Positions 34,689-46,926 of a stretch of 64,000 bases of DNA are shown here, one piece after another. The first letter of the stretch is position 1. Each line of letters starts with the position of its first letter. The position numbers and the translations under genes were made by a program. Source of the stretch: Helianthus annuus (Eukaryota; Streptophyta; Magnoliopsida; Asterales; Asteraceae). Location of the stretch: NCBI RefSeq assembly GCF_002127325.2, contig NC_035448.2, forward strand, positions 12,663,408 to 12,727,407, in the 5' to 3' direction. Below the pieces are notes generated by a model. It worked only from the letters and a program-made list of their open reading frames with translations. It was not told the DNA's origin and did no database searches.

Positions 34689-36217
34689 TGATGCTTTAGG
34701 TCGAAAGTATCATGAAAAACCAAAGTGAGTACGTTCTCTCATATTAAATCTACAAGTAGATTTAAATGAGCAAATCAGAGAAGTACAGGAATCAGCAATC
34801 AAGGACGATGCTGAAAAATTAAAGGGAATGATTAAAGAATTAGAAGAAGGAACAGATGGAATTTGGAAGTTCCATAAGAAAAGAATATGGATACCTAAAC
34901 AAGGAAACTTACATCATAGAATTCTAGAAGAAGCTCATAAATCTAAGTATACGATACATCCTGGAAGTGATAAGATGTATCAGGATCTAAGAAAGAATTT
35001 CTGGTGGATAGGAATGAAAAAGGATATCGCTAATTATGTTGCTAAATGTCTAACTTGTTCTCAAGTTAAAGCTGAGCATCAGAAACCCTCAGAATTATTG
35101 CAACAGTTAGAAATGCCCATATGAAAATGGGAATTGATAACAATGGATTTTGTTACCAAATTACCCAAGATAAGAAAAGGAAATGATACAATCTGGGTGA
35201 TTGTAGATAGATTGACTAAATCTGCTCATTTCTTACCCATGAAGGAAACTTTAAGTATGGAACAGTTAGCCAAGCTATATGTAAATGAAATAGTTTCATT
35301 ACATGGAATTCCTTTGTCTATCATATCTGATAGAGATAGTCATTTTACTTCTCATTTTTGGACAAGTTTCCAAAAAGCAATGGGAACCAAGTTGAATCTA
35401 AGCACAACTTACCATCCACAGACGGACGGACAAAGCGAAAGGACAATCCAGACTTTGGAAGATATGCTTAGAGCTTGTGTAATTGATTTCGAAGGAAATT
35501 GGGATGATCATTTACCATTAATAGAATTTTCCTACAATAACAGCTATCATACTAGCATAAATGTTGCACCATTTGAGGCACTTTATGGAAGAAAGTGCAG
35601 AACTCCAGTCTGCTGGGCAGAGATTGGAGGAAAACAATTATCTGGACCAAAAATAGTGAAGGAAACGACTTATAAGGCAATTTAAGTCAAGGAAAGACTA
35701 AACGCATCATGAGATCGTCAAAAGAGTTATGCTGATAACAGACGAAAATCATTGGAATTTCAAGTAGGAGATAAAGTATTGTTAAAAGTTTCTCCATGGA
35801 AAGGAGTAGTCAGATTTGTTAAAAGGAAAGCTAAGCCCTAGGTATGTTGGACCTTTTGAGATTATTAGAAAAATAGGACCTGTAGCTTATCAGCTACAAC
35901 TGCCAGAGGAAATGGCAGGAATACATGATGTATTTCATGTAAGTAATCTCAAAAAGTGTTTAGCAAATGAATCATTAGTAATGCCTCTTAAGGACATAGA
36001 GGTAAATGAGAAACTCAAGTTTATCAAGAAACCCATTCAGATTGAAGATAGAAAGATCAAGAATCTTAAACACAAGAGATTAGTTCTGGTCAAAGTGAAA
36101 TGGGATTCCAAAAGAGGACCAGAATACACATGGGAACTCGAATCAGAAATGCAAAGGAAATACCCACACCTGTTCCAGTATATCTCGAGGACGGGATCCA
36201 AAACAAGGTGGGGAGGA
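34689..36217 (+). pseudogene. Chromovirus pol, 3' part: integrase and chromodomain, broken
   Basis: Integrase zinc region: [17 protein letters not shown], then CLTCSQVK. Core: [17 protein letters not shown], and [16 protein letters not shown]-terminus: [18 protein letters not shown], then a chromodomain-like end, [17 protein letters not shown]. Stops include TGA at about 34,726, TGA at 35,122-35,124 (a Trp codon in relatives) and TAA at 35,683-35,685; a one-base shift lies at about 35,818. The frame runs through the polypurine tract and stops inside the 3' LTR at 36,242-36,244. Confidence 0.9.
36204..36217 (+). other. Chromovirus polypurine tract
   Basis: AAGGTGGGGAGGA directly precedes the 3' LTR start TATAAC. 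Confidence 0.85.
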
Positions 36218-37639
36218 TATAACAATCCTCCTAAAAATATTTAGGACACCCTAAATGTCCCTAAATGTCCCTAAATATACCCCGTACATGAAAACCGGAC
36301 CCGTTATACCTCTACACTTGTAAAAAATAAGAAAAACAAGATCCAGCAGTCGCTCGCGGGCCGCGACAGAGACCTATTGGTCTGTCGTGGGGCGCGACGT
36401 CCTCGTTCTGATCCGGACACGTGGCGTGCCACGTGGCACCTGACTCAGCAAGGCTACGAGCTGACTCGGCAAGCCTATAACCGCCTTAGGGGCTCTCGCG
36501 GGCCGTGAAAGCCTAGGTTTTGGCTGTCGCGGGGCGTGACAGACCCCTCGGCCAGCCTATAAAAGGGGGGTCAGGGCTTCATTTGATTTCGTTCATTTCT
36601 CGATTCTATCTGAAACTTCTTTATAGTAAAAAACTTTGTCCAAGTATAATACCCACTATATAGCGAAGCTCTAACTCGTTGTAAGTACTATAACCCTGCT
36701 ATTACCCTACACGATCGATTTAGGATTCTGTAATGCATGTCGGCTCTGCCCGACTCAGTCATTGGAATTCTGTCTCGTGTGTACACCCGATCGATTTAGA
36801 ATTTCCGTAATGCATGTCGGCTCTGCCCGACTCAGTCATTGGAATTCTGTCTTGGGTTGTATGGTTAATTTAAATTGGGTTATTTTACTAACACGTGTGC
36901 ATTATTTGATTTACTAGATAATAACCAGGAGATTCTCAGGAAGCCTTAGTATTATCTAAACTTGCAATGTGAGTACATTCTCTTTTTGTAAATCTTTTTG
37001 TGAGTCAAAATGCTTACCAAAACCTCAAATGTTTTAAGTTATGCTTAACAGTAATTGAGTATTTGTAAGTCTACAATTACTATCGGTATGTTGAGGTTTT
37101 GTATACAAAATTTGTGAGACGTTACCAATGCACAACTAGTTAGCCAATGAGTAATATGACCCACAAGTCGGGTTGACAGTACTTTGGGTAATTGATTAGA
37201 TCAAGCAAAAGTAATTTCGGGTTGTCCTCAGTTCTGTTAAAGTGTAAAAACTGTTTTGATTAAATTTGGATGCACTCACCAGTATTTCTTGCTGACAAAA
37301 TGTTTTAAAAACGCGTTTCAGGTAACTTAATGTGAAAGCCTAATAGAAGCCAGCTGGAGAGCACTAAAGGCTTGGAATAGTGGCTATAAAAGTTACCTAA
37401 ATAAACAAGACATTTTATTTTCAATAAATAGGGTTTATCCCTATAAACATGTTTGTAACGAAAAAATTGGGTTTACCCCAATATATTAATTAATTATAAA
37501 ATGAGGTGTTTTACTCTGATACAATATTTCCTAACTACGGTCCTGATGTATTCCGCTGCCAAATTAATAAACACCGATACCACCCGCTCTGAGTAGCTCG
37601 CAGCTGCTCGCTCCCGGGCAGGGGTCGGGGGTTGCGACA
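36218..37639 (+). repeat. Chromovirus 3' LTR
   Basis: This 1,422-bp copy starts TATAACAATCC and ends GTTGCGACA. Compared with the 5' LTR it has an extra CCCTAAATGTCC unit near its start and retains the ~270 bp (about 37,359-37,629) that the other copy lacks. TATAAAAGGGG lies at 36,558. Confidence 0.93.
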
Positions 37640-37644
37640 CGTAC

Positions 37645-38560
37645 AGATGTGCACCCACGCATTGTAGTACTTCTCCAATTGGGACTTGTACTTGGCTTCT
37701 TTGATGGCCGCATTTTCGCATCATTCTTCAAGAAAATCCAAGCCAAGCCGGTGCTCCGCCTCATTGTTGATTGCGTTGACAGCCGTCAAGCGCGGTGACG
37801 GGAGGACAATTTCAGGCGGGATAACTACCTCTGAGCCGTAGACTAGGCTAAAGGGAGTTTTTCCGTTACTAGTCTTGGGCATGGTACGATGAGCCCATAG
37901 TATGCTTGGGAGCTCATCGACCCATCCTTTTCTCTTGGTACCCAGCCGGGCCTTGATTCCTTCCATAATGCACTTGTTTAGACTTTCTACCTAGCCATTG
38001 CCTTGAGGGTGCGCAACAGAGGAGAAGGTGTGTTTGATGTTCAGTTCTTGCATCCATTTATGGGGGTCTTTCGAGGCAAAGTTCGTGCCATTGTCGGTTA
38101 TAATTCTGAGAGGTATGCCAAAACGGCTAATGATGTGTTCCTAGATGAATTTTCTCACGATCATTGCGGAGTTTGAAGCCAACGCTTTTGCTTCCACCCA
38201 TTTCGTGAAGTAATCGACTGCCATAATGATGAACTTTACTCCGCAAGGCGCTTCTGGGAAGGGTCCTACCATATCGATGTCCCATTGTTGGAAGGGCCAT
38301 GCGGTAAAGACTGGAATCAGATCATTCTTAGGACGGGGCGTCTTCAGCGCATGCCTTTGGGAGGAATCACATTTGCGCAGCTCCTTAACAGCATCAACAT
38401 GCATGTCTGGCCAGTAATAAACAACATTCATGATTTTCGCGACCACCATGTGTGGCCCTGCATGGATTCCACAAATTCCTTCATGAATTTCGCGAATAAG
38501 TTAATTTGCATCCTGAGGGTCCACAGAGCGCAACAACGGGCCCAAATATGATCTTCAGTA
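37645..38560 (-). pseudogene. Tat integrase, main part
   Basis: Minus frames read VYYWPDMHVDAVKELRKCD (zinc region), QQWDIDMVGPFP (first Asp), RIITDNGTNF (second Asp), and HPQGNG followed by a TAG where Gln is usual, then VESLN (Glu), LPSILWAHRTMPKTSNGKTP and SQLEKYYNAWVHIC. The last joins YNPGEY at 16,566 once the chromovirus is removed. Stops at about 37,993 and 38,140 show decay. Confidence 0.88.
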
Positions 38561-38599
38561 TCGGATTCCCCCGTTTATTTGGTAGAAAAAAGCTTTATG

Positions 38600-39180
38600 T
38601 TGAATCTTTCACGCTTCTGCTTTGTTGTTCGGGAGGATCTCAACCTGCAAGTATTGGATAATAGGTGTCACCCAAGAAGGTGACCCTATTTCAATTACAT
38701 TTACTTGGCGCAGCAGGACATAAGGATTCTTGAGAACTTCGATTCGAACATGCTTGGCTAGATGTTGAAAAGCCGTTGAAGCCAGCTTACTGAGCGCATC
38801 GGCTGGCTTGTTCTCACTGCGGTTGATATGAACAACATTGAAAGATTGGAACTTCTGTATCAGTTCCTTCACTTGTTCAAGATAAAGCGCCATAACTTCT
38901 CCTTTCGCATCATATAAACCATTAATTTGACCCGCGACCAATAAGGAGTTTACGTGTGCTTGTAGATGTTTTACGCCCATCTTGATTGCCAAGTGTAACC
39001 CTGCCAAAAATGCCTCATATTTAGCCTCATTGTTGATTTTCTTGAAATCAAGCCTGATAGCGTACGTAAATTCGTGTTTTTCAGGACTGACCAATCTCAA
39101 ACCTGCTCTCGCGCCATCTTCATTCGATGCGCCATCAGTGAACAACAACCATAGTTCATTTGATGTTCCTTGAGCATGAG
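38600..39180 (-). pseudogene. Tat archaeal-type RNase H
   Basis: LFTDGASNEDGARAGLRLVS, INNEAKYEAFLAGLHLAIKM, VNSLLVAGQINGLYDAKGE and SENKPADALSKLAS carry the Asp, Glu, Asp and Asp positions of the extra RNase H seen in Tat elements. A 179-codon frame (39,148-38,609) remains open. Confidence 0.88.
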
Positions 39181-39199
39181 TTTCAATTGCTTCACATTC

Positions 39200-40540
39200 C
39201 TAAATTTTGTCAGTGGGGACTTCCGTGACGAACCCTGCCAGGACTTGCCCCTTGATTGCTGGGTGCGATCGGTACACGATGTTATGACCCCTCAGCTCAA
39301 TTGCCCACTTTGCTAACCTTCCCGAAATCTCTAGTTTCTGAAGAATGTTGCCAATATGGAAGTTGGTAAAAACTGTTATCACATGACCTATGAAGTACCT
39401 GCGCAACCTTCTTGACGCGTGTACCAAAGCTAGAACCAGCTTCTCTAGTATTGAATAACGTGTTTCTGGATCGGTTAGTATCCTGCTGACATAGTAAATT
39501 AGAGTCTGGATTCCTTCCCTTTCTACTAATAAACTGCACCTACTGCCTTGTCTGAAGCGGACAAGTACAGAATCAGTGGTTCTTTCTCGTGCGAGGCATG
39601 TGGGAAGTTGGATCAAGCACTCCTTCATCTGCTTAAAAGCAGTTTCAGCTTCCGGTGTCCATCTGAACTCGTTTTTATTCACGCAGTTGCGCAGTGTACT
39701 TATAAACGTAAAGGATTTTGCGGCGTGATTAGATAAGAATCGATTTAGTGTGGCCAGGCGACCGGCTAGCCGCTGCATCTCCTTTATGCTACGTGGAGAT
39801 GGCATCCTTTCGATGGCTTGCACTTTTTCGGGATTCACCTTGAATCTGCCTTTTGTTATCATAAACCCCAAGAATTACCTTCTTCCATTCCGAACAAACA
39901 ATTGCTCGGGTTGAGCTTCATGTTAACCCTGCGCAATGAGTTGAAGGTCTTTTCAATATCTTTCAACATCTGATGTTCTTCCGGGCTCATAACCACCAAA
40001 TCGTCAATATACACCTCGATGTGTTTCCCAATATCGCTGCAAAAAGTTTGGTCATCAGGTGATGGTAAGTTGCGTCAGCATTGTGGAGGCCGAAAGGCAT
40101 CTTGGTATAACAAAAATACCTATCTCAGTGCGAAAAGTTGTCTTATCTTCATCTTCGAGCGCCTTTGCACTTGATGGTAGCCCTTATAGCAATCCAAGAA
40201 ACATTTCCGTCGAAATGGTGCGAGAGAGACAATCTTTTTGTCCATCTAATAGCAATCTTTGGGGCAGGCCTTATTGAGATCCTTGTAGTCTACACATATG
40301 CGCCACCCCCTGGTTGACTTCTCGACCATCGTTGGGTTTGCAACCCATGTTTGATATCGCACCTCGCGCAAGATGCCAGCTTTTAACAACTCACAGACTT
40401 GTTCATTCATTACCTTAGTCTTCTCAGACCCAAGGTTGCGCTTCTTTTGTACTTTTGGCTCGACTGACGGAAAAGTATTTAAGCAATGCTCAGTGATATC
40501 ACGCGAGATGCCAGTCATATCTGCTGGCGTCTAGGCGAAG
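39200..40540 (-). pseudogene. Tat reverse transcriptase and first RNase H, broken
   Basis: RT is seen as GWRICVDYKDLNKACPKDCY (40,310-40,246), then after shifts HIEVYIDDLVVMSPEEH (about 40,030-39,975), a YIDD form, and FMITKGRFKVNPEKVQAIER. The connection domain has FLSNHAAKSFTFISTLR. RNase H follows as RYSILEKLVLALVHASRRLR. Stops break it in several places. Confidence 0.87.
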
Positions 40541-41160
40541 ATGTCTATGTTTCTGAAGAGCAGTTGCTTTAAGAACGAACAGACGTTTTCTGATATTGCC
40601 AGACCGAGGGTCACCGTCTGATCAGGATACTTGCGGTTTAGAACCCATTTCTCCGGCTCTGTGCATGGAGTGATTTTGCTGGCCTTTATCGGTCGAGCCT
40701 CGCCAGCTACTATAACTTCCTTCTTTGAATAGATGATCGCCACCTCTGTTTATGTTGGGAAACCTATTATAGAATGTGGGGTGGACGTCACCATGCTCAT
40801 CTGACCTTGAGTTTCCCTGCCGATTAAGACATCGTGCCTTGACTTGACCGACATAACCATGAAGTTCACTTCTGTCGTTCTTGAGTGTTTCCCATCGGAC
40901 AACGTGACCGGGAAAGAGATCTGGCCTAGAGGAAATACAATTTCATTGTAGAAACCCGACAAGGGTAATCCACCAGTTCCAAACGCGCTTTATCTTCTGG
41001 ATCAAACTGATCAAAACACTGTTCGTAGATAATATCGGCCGTGCTCCATGGGCCGATGAAGACATAATCTGTCTCATAATGGCCTATAATTCCGGTGATG
41101 ATGACGGGGCGTGTGGCGCAAGGCCCCCCGCGTACCACCGGGAATATCACTTGTTGTTCT
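40541..41160 (-). pseudogene. Tat protease region, catalytic Asp changed
   Basis: VFIGPWSTADIIYEQCF at about 41,060-41,010 aligns by eye with the Tat protease active site, usually (V/I)DPGSSADI. Here Asp has become Gly and the next Gly is Trp, so it would be inactive. SRTTEVNFMVMSVKSRHDVL and IGRETQGQMSMVTSTPH follow. The end overlaps the start of the RT region. Confidence 0.75.
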
Positions 41161-41190
41161 TGTCAATACTCTTCATACGGGCGCCTACCT

Positions 41191-42969
41191 TTACTTTTTA
41201 AGCTTTTTCTGACCCTCTTCATCTGCTCTTTGTATTTGCCTGGTCTTCTTGCGCACATTCTTCACCAGGTGCCCAAGCTTTCTGCTTTTAAGGGCATTTT
41301 CGATCTCTGTGCGGAGACTAATGCAATCGTCGGTTAAGTGACCTGTGTCTTTGTGAAAGTCGTAGTACAGATTTGGGTCTTGACCCTTCTTGTTTGACAT
41401 GGGTTTGGGAGCTTTAAAATCGTGGTTCTCCGTCATAAGAACCTCTTTGGGTGTCTTATTCAACGGAGTCCAGTGTTTCTCTCTGTTTTCATTCTTGATT
41501 GCCTTTCGATACCCGATTTTATCCAACGTGGCGCGCACGTCCTCTCTATAGCTAGGCCTTTCTTCATAACTGCTGGACTAGTTCGACTTCCAGCCAGAGT
41601 TTTTGTTTTTCTTATTGCGCCTGCTGGAGTCTTGCACGTTGATTCTTGAATAATGATCATCAGAATAATGACTGGACCTGCCTCCAGTCAATGACTATTT
41701 TGTTTACGCCACCACCTTGGCTGCTGCCATCAGTTTATCCCACTCCTTGGGCATACCATCTCTGCCTGTGATAGTCCAGATCGGGCTATCACAACGTGTT
41801 GCTTTTTTGAAGTGGGCGTGCATCAAGTCTTCGCTAACGCCCCCAATTTCTAAACAATCTTTGTTAAAGCAAGTGACAAAATCTTCCAAACCCTCATTTT
41901 CGCGTCTCCAAATTTTCATTACTTCAGACGCATCACACTTATAGCACCTCTGCTGGCTAAAGTGGGCAAGGAACTTCTCTTGAAAGTCAGACCATGACTT
42001 GATTCTACCTGCAGGGAGGCTATCGAACCACGTGCGGGCCGCCCCTGTCAGGGTTTGTACAAAAAGATGGCACCACATAGGCATGATCCATCCGCCCACC
42101 ACACCAACACTTGTGAACAATTGGACATGATCATCCGGGCCAGTTAAGCCGTTAAACTTACCACAATTTGTGGAAGTTTGGCTTTTTCCAAAGGTGCTAA
42201 AGCAATGTTCCGGATGAACTTAGAATGTTCAGCTGCTGTCGCTGGCCTGTAAACAAGGCTTAAATCATGTTCTGCCGCTTCGTTGTACGTTATGTGCGGC
42301 TTTGGCTTGTAGGACTCATGATTCTTCTGCAAACGGTTAAAAACTGATGAGCTTACTTCTTGCTGGTACGTTGAGTCTTCTTCATCAGTGTTTCGGTCCC
42401 ACTCACCGTTGATGTTGCGCGGCCTGAGCTGGCTACTCAACGGAGGCTTTCGTTGCGGATGCGAGGGGGTGTCATAGTAACTCTTAGTGTCATTATAAGG
42501 GCCATGCGTGTCGCGCGCACTTGCCTTCTTGGTGATGATGACCTTTCATGTTGTTGTCTCCGCGCGCGCTCTTGATGCGGCGTCTCATAGTTCAGTTGTC
42601 TTGGTGCTGGTGTCACCACTGGAGACTATTGCGTCTGGACTTGTACTTTCCCTTGTTGCGCGCACAGTTGCGCATAGATGAGATTCAAAGTTGCTTGACT
42701 CTTCGCTAACCACAAGGCGGGAGTTTCCCCCTCTTGTTCTTGACATCGCAAGCATTCCTGATATCGCTGGTGCTGAAGGACCAACACCATGACTTGTTGG
42801 GGTCACTGTTTGGGTGGTACGGATACCACTTGCGCGGATGGCTCCAATGTTTGTGCCCTCCCCTCGATGCATTCGTCAGTGGGTAGGTTTTGGACGTGCG
42901 AGTTTTCCGCCGCCACACCCAATTGAGAGCGTGCATGAAAAGGTGGAAAAGGGATTCCTTGATCAGCCA
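41191..42969 (-). pseudogene. Tat gag, broken into several frames
   Basis: It starts at the ATG 42,969 (MADQGIPFPPFHARSQLGVA). The capsid region reads LFVQTLTGAARTWFDSLPAG, SDFQEKFLAHFSQQRCYKCD and MKIWRRENEGLEDFVTCFNK (42,060-41,850). The C-terminal part (41,540-41,191) has YYDFHKDTGHLTDDCISLRT, a degenerate knuckle of Tat type. Frame changes occur near 42,585, 42,440 and 41,700. Confidence 0.85.
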
Positions 42970-43292
42970 TAGATCAAGAGAAAAGTAGCTCAAAAAAGAA
43001 GACGGAAAGTGATTTTGTTTTAGCTTTTGCTTGTTGCTCTCTGTGTCGCTCTCTCGTTTTTTCCAAGGGCGGTCGTGTGAATGATATTTACTTTTCGAAA
43101 AAAAAACTTTTACAAGCAATGTTTCACGAACAAAAGCAGTCCAGTTAACAATTTTTTGAGCCGTTCTTCAATTAAAAGGACGGGTAGGTGATTATGGGTG
43201 GTTAGACTGGATGTATTCGAGATTTCAAGGTTGGGAATGGAAATTTATAAAGGTGGAAAGATAGCTTGGTTTCATATTAGGCAATGTGGGAC
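42970..43292 (-). other. Upstream of Tat gag; no 5' LTR or PBS recognised
   Basis: Expected place of the Tat leader. I see no tRNA-complementary site. A TATA-like CTTTATAAATTT lies on the minus strand at about 43,244-43,255. The 5' LTR may start here, but its partner is outside the window. Confidence 0.4.
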
Positions 43293-43775
43293 TAGGGGTG
43301 CAAACGAGCCGAGCTACTCGCGAGCTACTCGAGCTCGGCTCGAAAAAAAGCTCGAACGAGCCGAGCTTAAACGAGCTCGAGCTCGAGCCTAAAAAACAAG
43401 CTCGTTTAGTAAACGAGCCCGAGCTTCGCTTATCGAGCTCGAGCCGGCTCGCGAGCCTAAACGAGCTTTCTGTTTATATATTTTTTATTAATATACTAAA
43501 CATATATTTATATAATAATAATTACCATTTATATAAATATAAAAAAATAACTTAATTATATGTATAATAATAATTATAATTAATATAAATTAATTAATAA
43601 ATACTAAACGAGTCGAGCCCGAGCCCGAGCCGAGCTCGAGCTTGAAAAATTACCTTCGAGCCGAGCTCGAGCTTTAGAATTAAAGCTCGAATCGAGCCGA
43701 GCTCGAGCTTGAGCTTTCATATGTTAAACGAGCTCGAGCCTGGTCAAACACAAGCTCGGCTCGTTTGCACCCCTA
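43293..43775. mobile_element. hAT-type MITE rich in GAGCTCG words
   Basis: It starts TAGGGGTGCAAACGAGCC and ends GGCTCGTTTGCACCCCTA, an 18-bp perfect terminal inverted repeat. The 8-bp flanks TGTGGGAC (43,285-43,292) and CGTGGGAC (43,776-43,783) differ at one base, fitting a hAT target duplication. Inside, GAGCTCGAGC-type words recur on both sides of an AT-rich centre (43,470-43,600). No transposase. Confidence 0.88.
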
Positions 43776-43783
43776 CGTGGGAC

Positions 43784-44369
43784 GATTTTTATAGAGATGC
43801 AAAATTTGCATATTGAAGAACAGGTGTCACTGGTGTAGTCTTAAACGGTGATACTTGCAACTACAACTTGGGCAACTATATACCATTTTTACCCATACAG
43901 ATTTATCAACCAATTACTACAATAAAGTTTTCTCTGGACTTCCACGTAATAGTGAGTTATTACTATCTAAAAGTATTAGGTCAAGTACCCGTGTGATGTA
44001 CCAGCTTAGTAAGGGAACACAATTTTGATAATAGAATAGTTGACCTTTTGTAGTCAAACAGTGACTCTTTCTTCTTCGGATTCAGTTTTTATATATGATA
44101 AAAGATATATTCAAGAACAAAGGCTAAAAGATGCCTTTTACAAACTTAACACTCCCTCACTTACATGTCGTGGAAACATAAGCTTCAATGATGTCAACTG
44201 TCAAGATAACTTGTTCAAAGTTCCTCTTGCGACCAAGATCATAATGCCGTCTTGTGGTAGTCTTCTTCTTCTTCTTCTTCTCGTATGCATGATCATAACC
44301 ACGTATATAATAATGCCACATTTAACTTCTGACTAAACTTTTTCAATTGAACCATTTGATATAAACATA
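43784..44369. other. Unassigned sequence with a minus-strand TATA-like box
   Basis: A minus TATA-like CTCTATAAAAATCG lies at about 43,787-43,800 next to the MITE. The only frame of note (44,040-44,336, plus) holds a Leu run from a CTT microsatellite (44,262-44,280). I recognise nothing. Confidence 0.4.
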
Positions 44370-44715
44370 GAGTAAACTGCAGTTTTACCCCCTGGGGTTT
44401 AAGCCAATTGGTACTCTGACCCCCTCCCTGGAAATAATTGCAATTTTACCCCCAACGTTGTTGTTATGTCGCATAATTACCCCCTGCCGTCAAATAAGTT
44501 AACATATCTGTTAACTGGAATGTGAAATGACTATGTTGCCCTTTCATATTACCCCCTATGGTTTGTTCTACTCTGTAATATTACCCCCTGGTGTAAAATG
44601 ACTAAATTGTCCTTTCTTATTACCCCATATGGTTTGTTGTACTCTGCAATATTACCCCCCGGTGTTAAACAGTTCTTGCAAACCTTACCCCCTGCAGAAA
44701 AAAAAAAAAAAAAAC

Positions 44716-45690
44716 ACTTCCCGCCTAAACCACCAAACGCCCCCTTCTTGGTGTCTTGCTTCATTTGATCCAGAAGGACTGTTAAGGTTGGGTTTCCTTT
44801 TTTGTAAATTACTGGGGTTGTTCGGTTTAGGCTTTAGTTTTCGAAAGTGATTATATAGATATGTGATGTTTAATATTGAATAATATCAATTAGAATTAGA
44901 TAATCAAGTGTAATGAAACATGTTCGAATATATAATGTTTGGATGTGCTTCTGTTTGAAGAAGTGATGTGAAATAATTAATTGTTTTAATAATTGACAAA
45001 GTATCCTTAATAACTCAAAACAGTTATCTTTGTTTTCATAGTGATTTTTTAATAAGAAGAAATGTAAAAGAGAGGCGAAAATACTTACTTCTAGTTTTTC
45101 TTCAAGGTTCAAATAAACAGTCTTGTTGCTGTTAGTATGAAACTAGTTATTCAAAATTGATGATTTGACCCTCTAAATACTCAGAATCATAATCAATTTA
45201 TCTAAAAACTAAAACTGTTTTTACAACTTCAAGTTGTAATAATTAGATGTAAATTACATTGCATGTTCAAAGTCCCCAATAAAAGCTTATCTTTTAGAAA
45301 TTTTGAGTCCGATACTGGTTTCAGACTTTTAGCTTCAGACTGTGATTTGATTATAAAGAAAACTTCCTCCAACTTACTTGGAAATGGTGATCGTATTTCA
45401 TTTTGTAATGGGCTTACTTAAATAGCTTTATTTTCAGTTCATTAATGGCTGCAATCACATGTTTTTTGGGGTTGCAATATGGACATATAAGGTATATACT
45501 GCTTCTTAGTACACTTCATCTGGAAACCTAATTGTTTTGGTATACAATTTTAATCATGTTATTTTGAAGTTTCTTCATCATTGTAGGGTCATATGCAGAG
45601 GATTATTATATGGTTAGTTTGTTCCTCCTCACTGCTTGTACAAAAATTGTATTCTACACTATATAAATAGACGAAGTCATATTTTTAAAT
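44716..45690. other. AT-rich interior of the foldback, no gene
   Basis: Frames are short and have no known motif (for example 44,870-45,112, minus). Nothing supports a coding gene. Confidence 0.5.
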
Positions 45691-45699
45691 CTTATATTT

Positions 45700-46436
45700 A
45701 TTACACATTTCCTACGCAATAATTAATAATAATGCTGATTAAACATTAAAATATAATCTAAGTATAATAATAAATATTTCGTGATAAATGCGTAGCAAGT
45801 TGCTACGCATTTCTGACGCAACAATTTTCCATCACAAATGCGTAGCAAGTTGCTACACATTTCCTACGCAATAATTAATAATAATGTTGATTAAACATTA
45901 AAATATAATCTAAGTATAATAATAAATATTCCGTCATAAATGCGTAGCAAGTTGCTACACATTTCCTACGCAATAATTAATAATAATGTTGATTAAACAT
46001 TAAAATATAATCTAAGTATAATAATAAATATTTCGTCATAAATGCGTAGCAAGCTGCTACGCATTTCTGACGCAACAATTTTCCATCACAAATGCGTAGC
46101 AAGTTGCTACACATTTCCTACGCAATAATTAATAATAATGCTGATTAAACATTAAAATATAATCTAAGTATAATAATAAATATTTCGTCATAAATGCGTA
46201 GCAAGTTGCTACGCATTTCTGACGCAACAATTTTCCATCACAAATGCGTAGCAAGTTGCTACGCATTTCCGACACAATACTTAGAATTAGTATTTTTGTC
46301 ACTATTGTGTCACAAATTGCCAAAAAAAATCAAGATCTTTTTTCCATAGGAAATGTGTAGTAAATGCGTCAAAATTTGCGACGCATTTTTTTGCGTAGGA
46401 AATTTCCGTAGCAAAATAACCACTTTTCTAGTAGTG
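45700..46436. mobile_element. CACTA-derived tandem repeats and one CACTA terminus
   Basis: AATGCGTAGCAAGTTGCTAC and TTCCTACGCAATAATTAATA recur; the second word starts at about 45,710, 45,861, 45,963 and 46,115, giving spacings near 150, 102 and 152 bp. The right end reads TTGCTACGGAAATTTCC-type sequence (on minus) up to CACTACTAGAAAAGTGG at 46,436-46,420, a typical CACTA terminus. I found no matching left terminus, so it is truncated or diverged. Confidence 0.72.
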
Positions 46437-46926
46437 TGTCTTGGGTTGTGTTTTTTACAGTCATAGTTAAATCGCCGAGGTGGGTAGCGGCGATGGAGGT
46501 GGAGGTGGGTGGTGGCGGCTGATGATGGTGGAGGTGGGTGATGGCGGCTGATGGTGGTTTAGGCGGGAAAGGTTTTTTTTTCTGTAGGGGGTAAGGTTTG
46601 CAAGAACTGTTTAACACCGGGGGGTAATATTGCAGAGTACAACAAACCATAAGGGGTAATAAGAAAGAACAATTTAGTCATTTTACAATAGGGGGTAATA
46701 TTACAGAATAGAACAAACAATAGGGGTAATATGAAATGGCAACATAGTCATTTCGCATTCCAGTTAACAGATCTGTTAACTTTTTTGAGGGCATGGGGTA
46801 ATTATGCGACATAACATCATATGTTGGGGGGGGGGGGATTAAATTGCAATTATTTACAGGGAGTGGCTAACAGTGTCAATTGACTCTAACCCCACGGGGT
46901 AAAATTGCAGTTTACTCTAAAACATA

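Larger units (their letters stand above)
44370..46917. mobile_element. Mutator-like foldback element with ~340-bp inverted ends
   Basis: GAGTAAACTGCAGTTTTACC at the left matches the reverse of GGTAAAATTGCAGTTTACTC at the right. The inverted arms (about 44,370-44,715 and 46,575-46,917) share several TACCCCC/GGGGGTA blocks and the run CTGCAGAAAAAA. Flanks ATAAACATA (44,361-44,369) and TAAAACATA (46,918-46,926) match at 7 of 9, compatible with a decayed 9-bp duplication. No transposase frame. CACTA-derived repeats sit inside. Confidence 0.72.

Noticed and set aside
37494..37764. Minus frames of 66-76 codons near the chromovirus 3' LTR end
   Set aside because: They cross the LTR/Tat junction and have no motif.
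44040..44336. 98-codon plus frame with a Leu run that looks like a membrane segment
   Set aside because: The Leu run is a CTT microsatellite; no homology or context supports a gene.
43120..44369. 5' LTR of the Tat element
   Set aside because: No PBS, no TG/CA borders and no second copy in the window, so I left it unassigned.
45700..46300. CRISPR-like spaced repeats
   Set aside because: Repeat spacing varies (about 100 and 150 bp), units are palindromic CACTA-type repeats, and the host is a plant nuclear genome.
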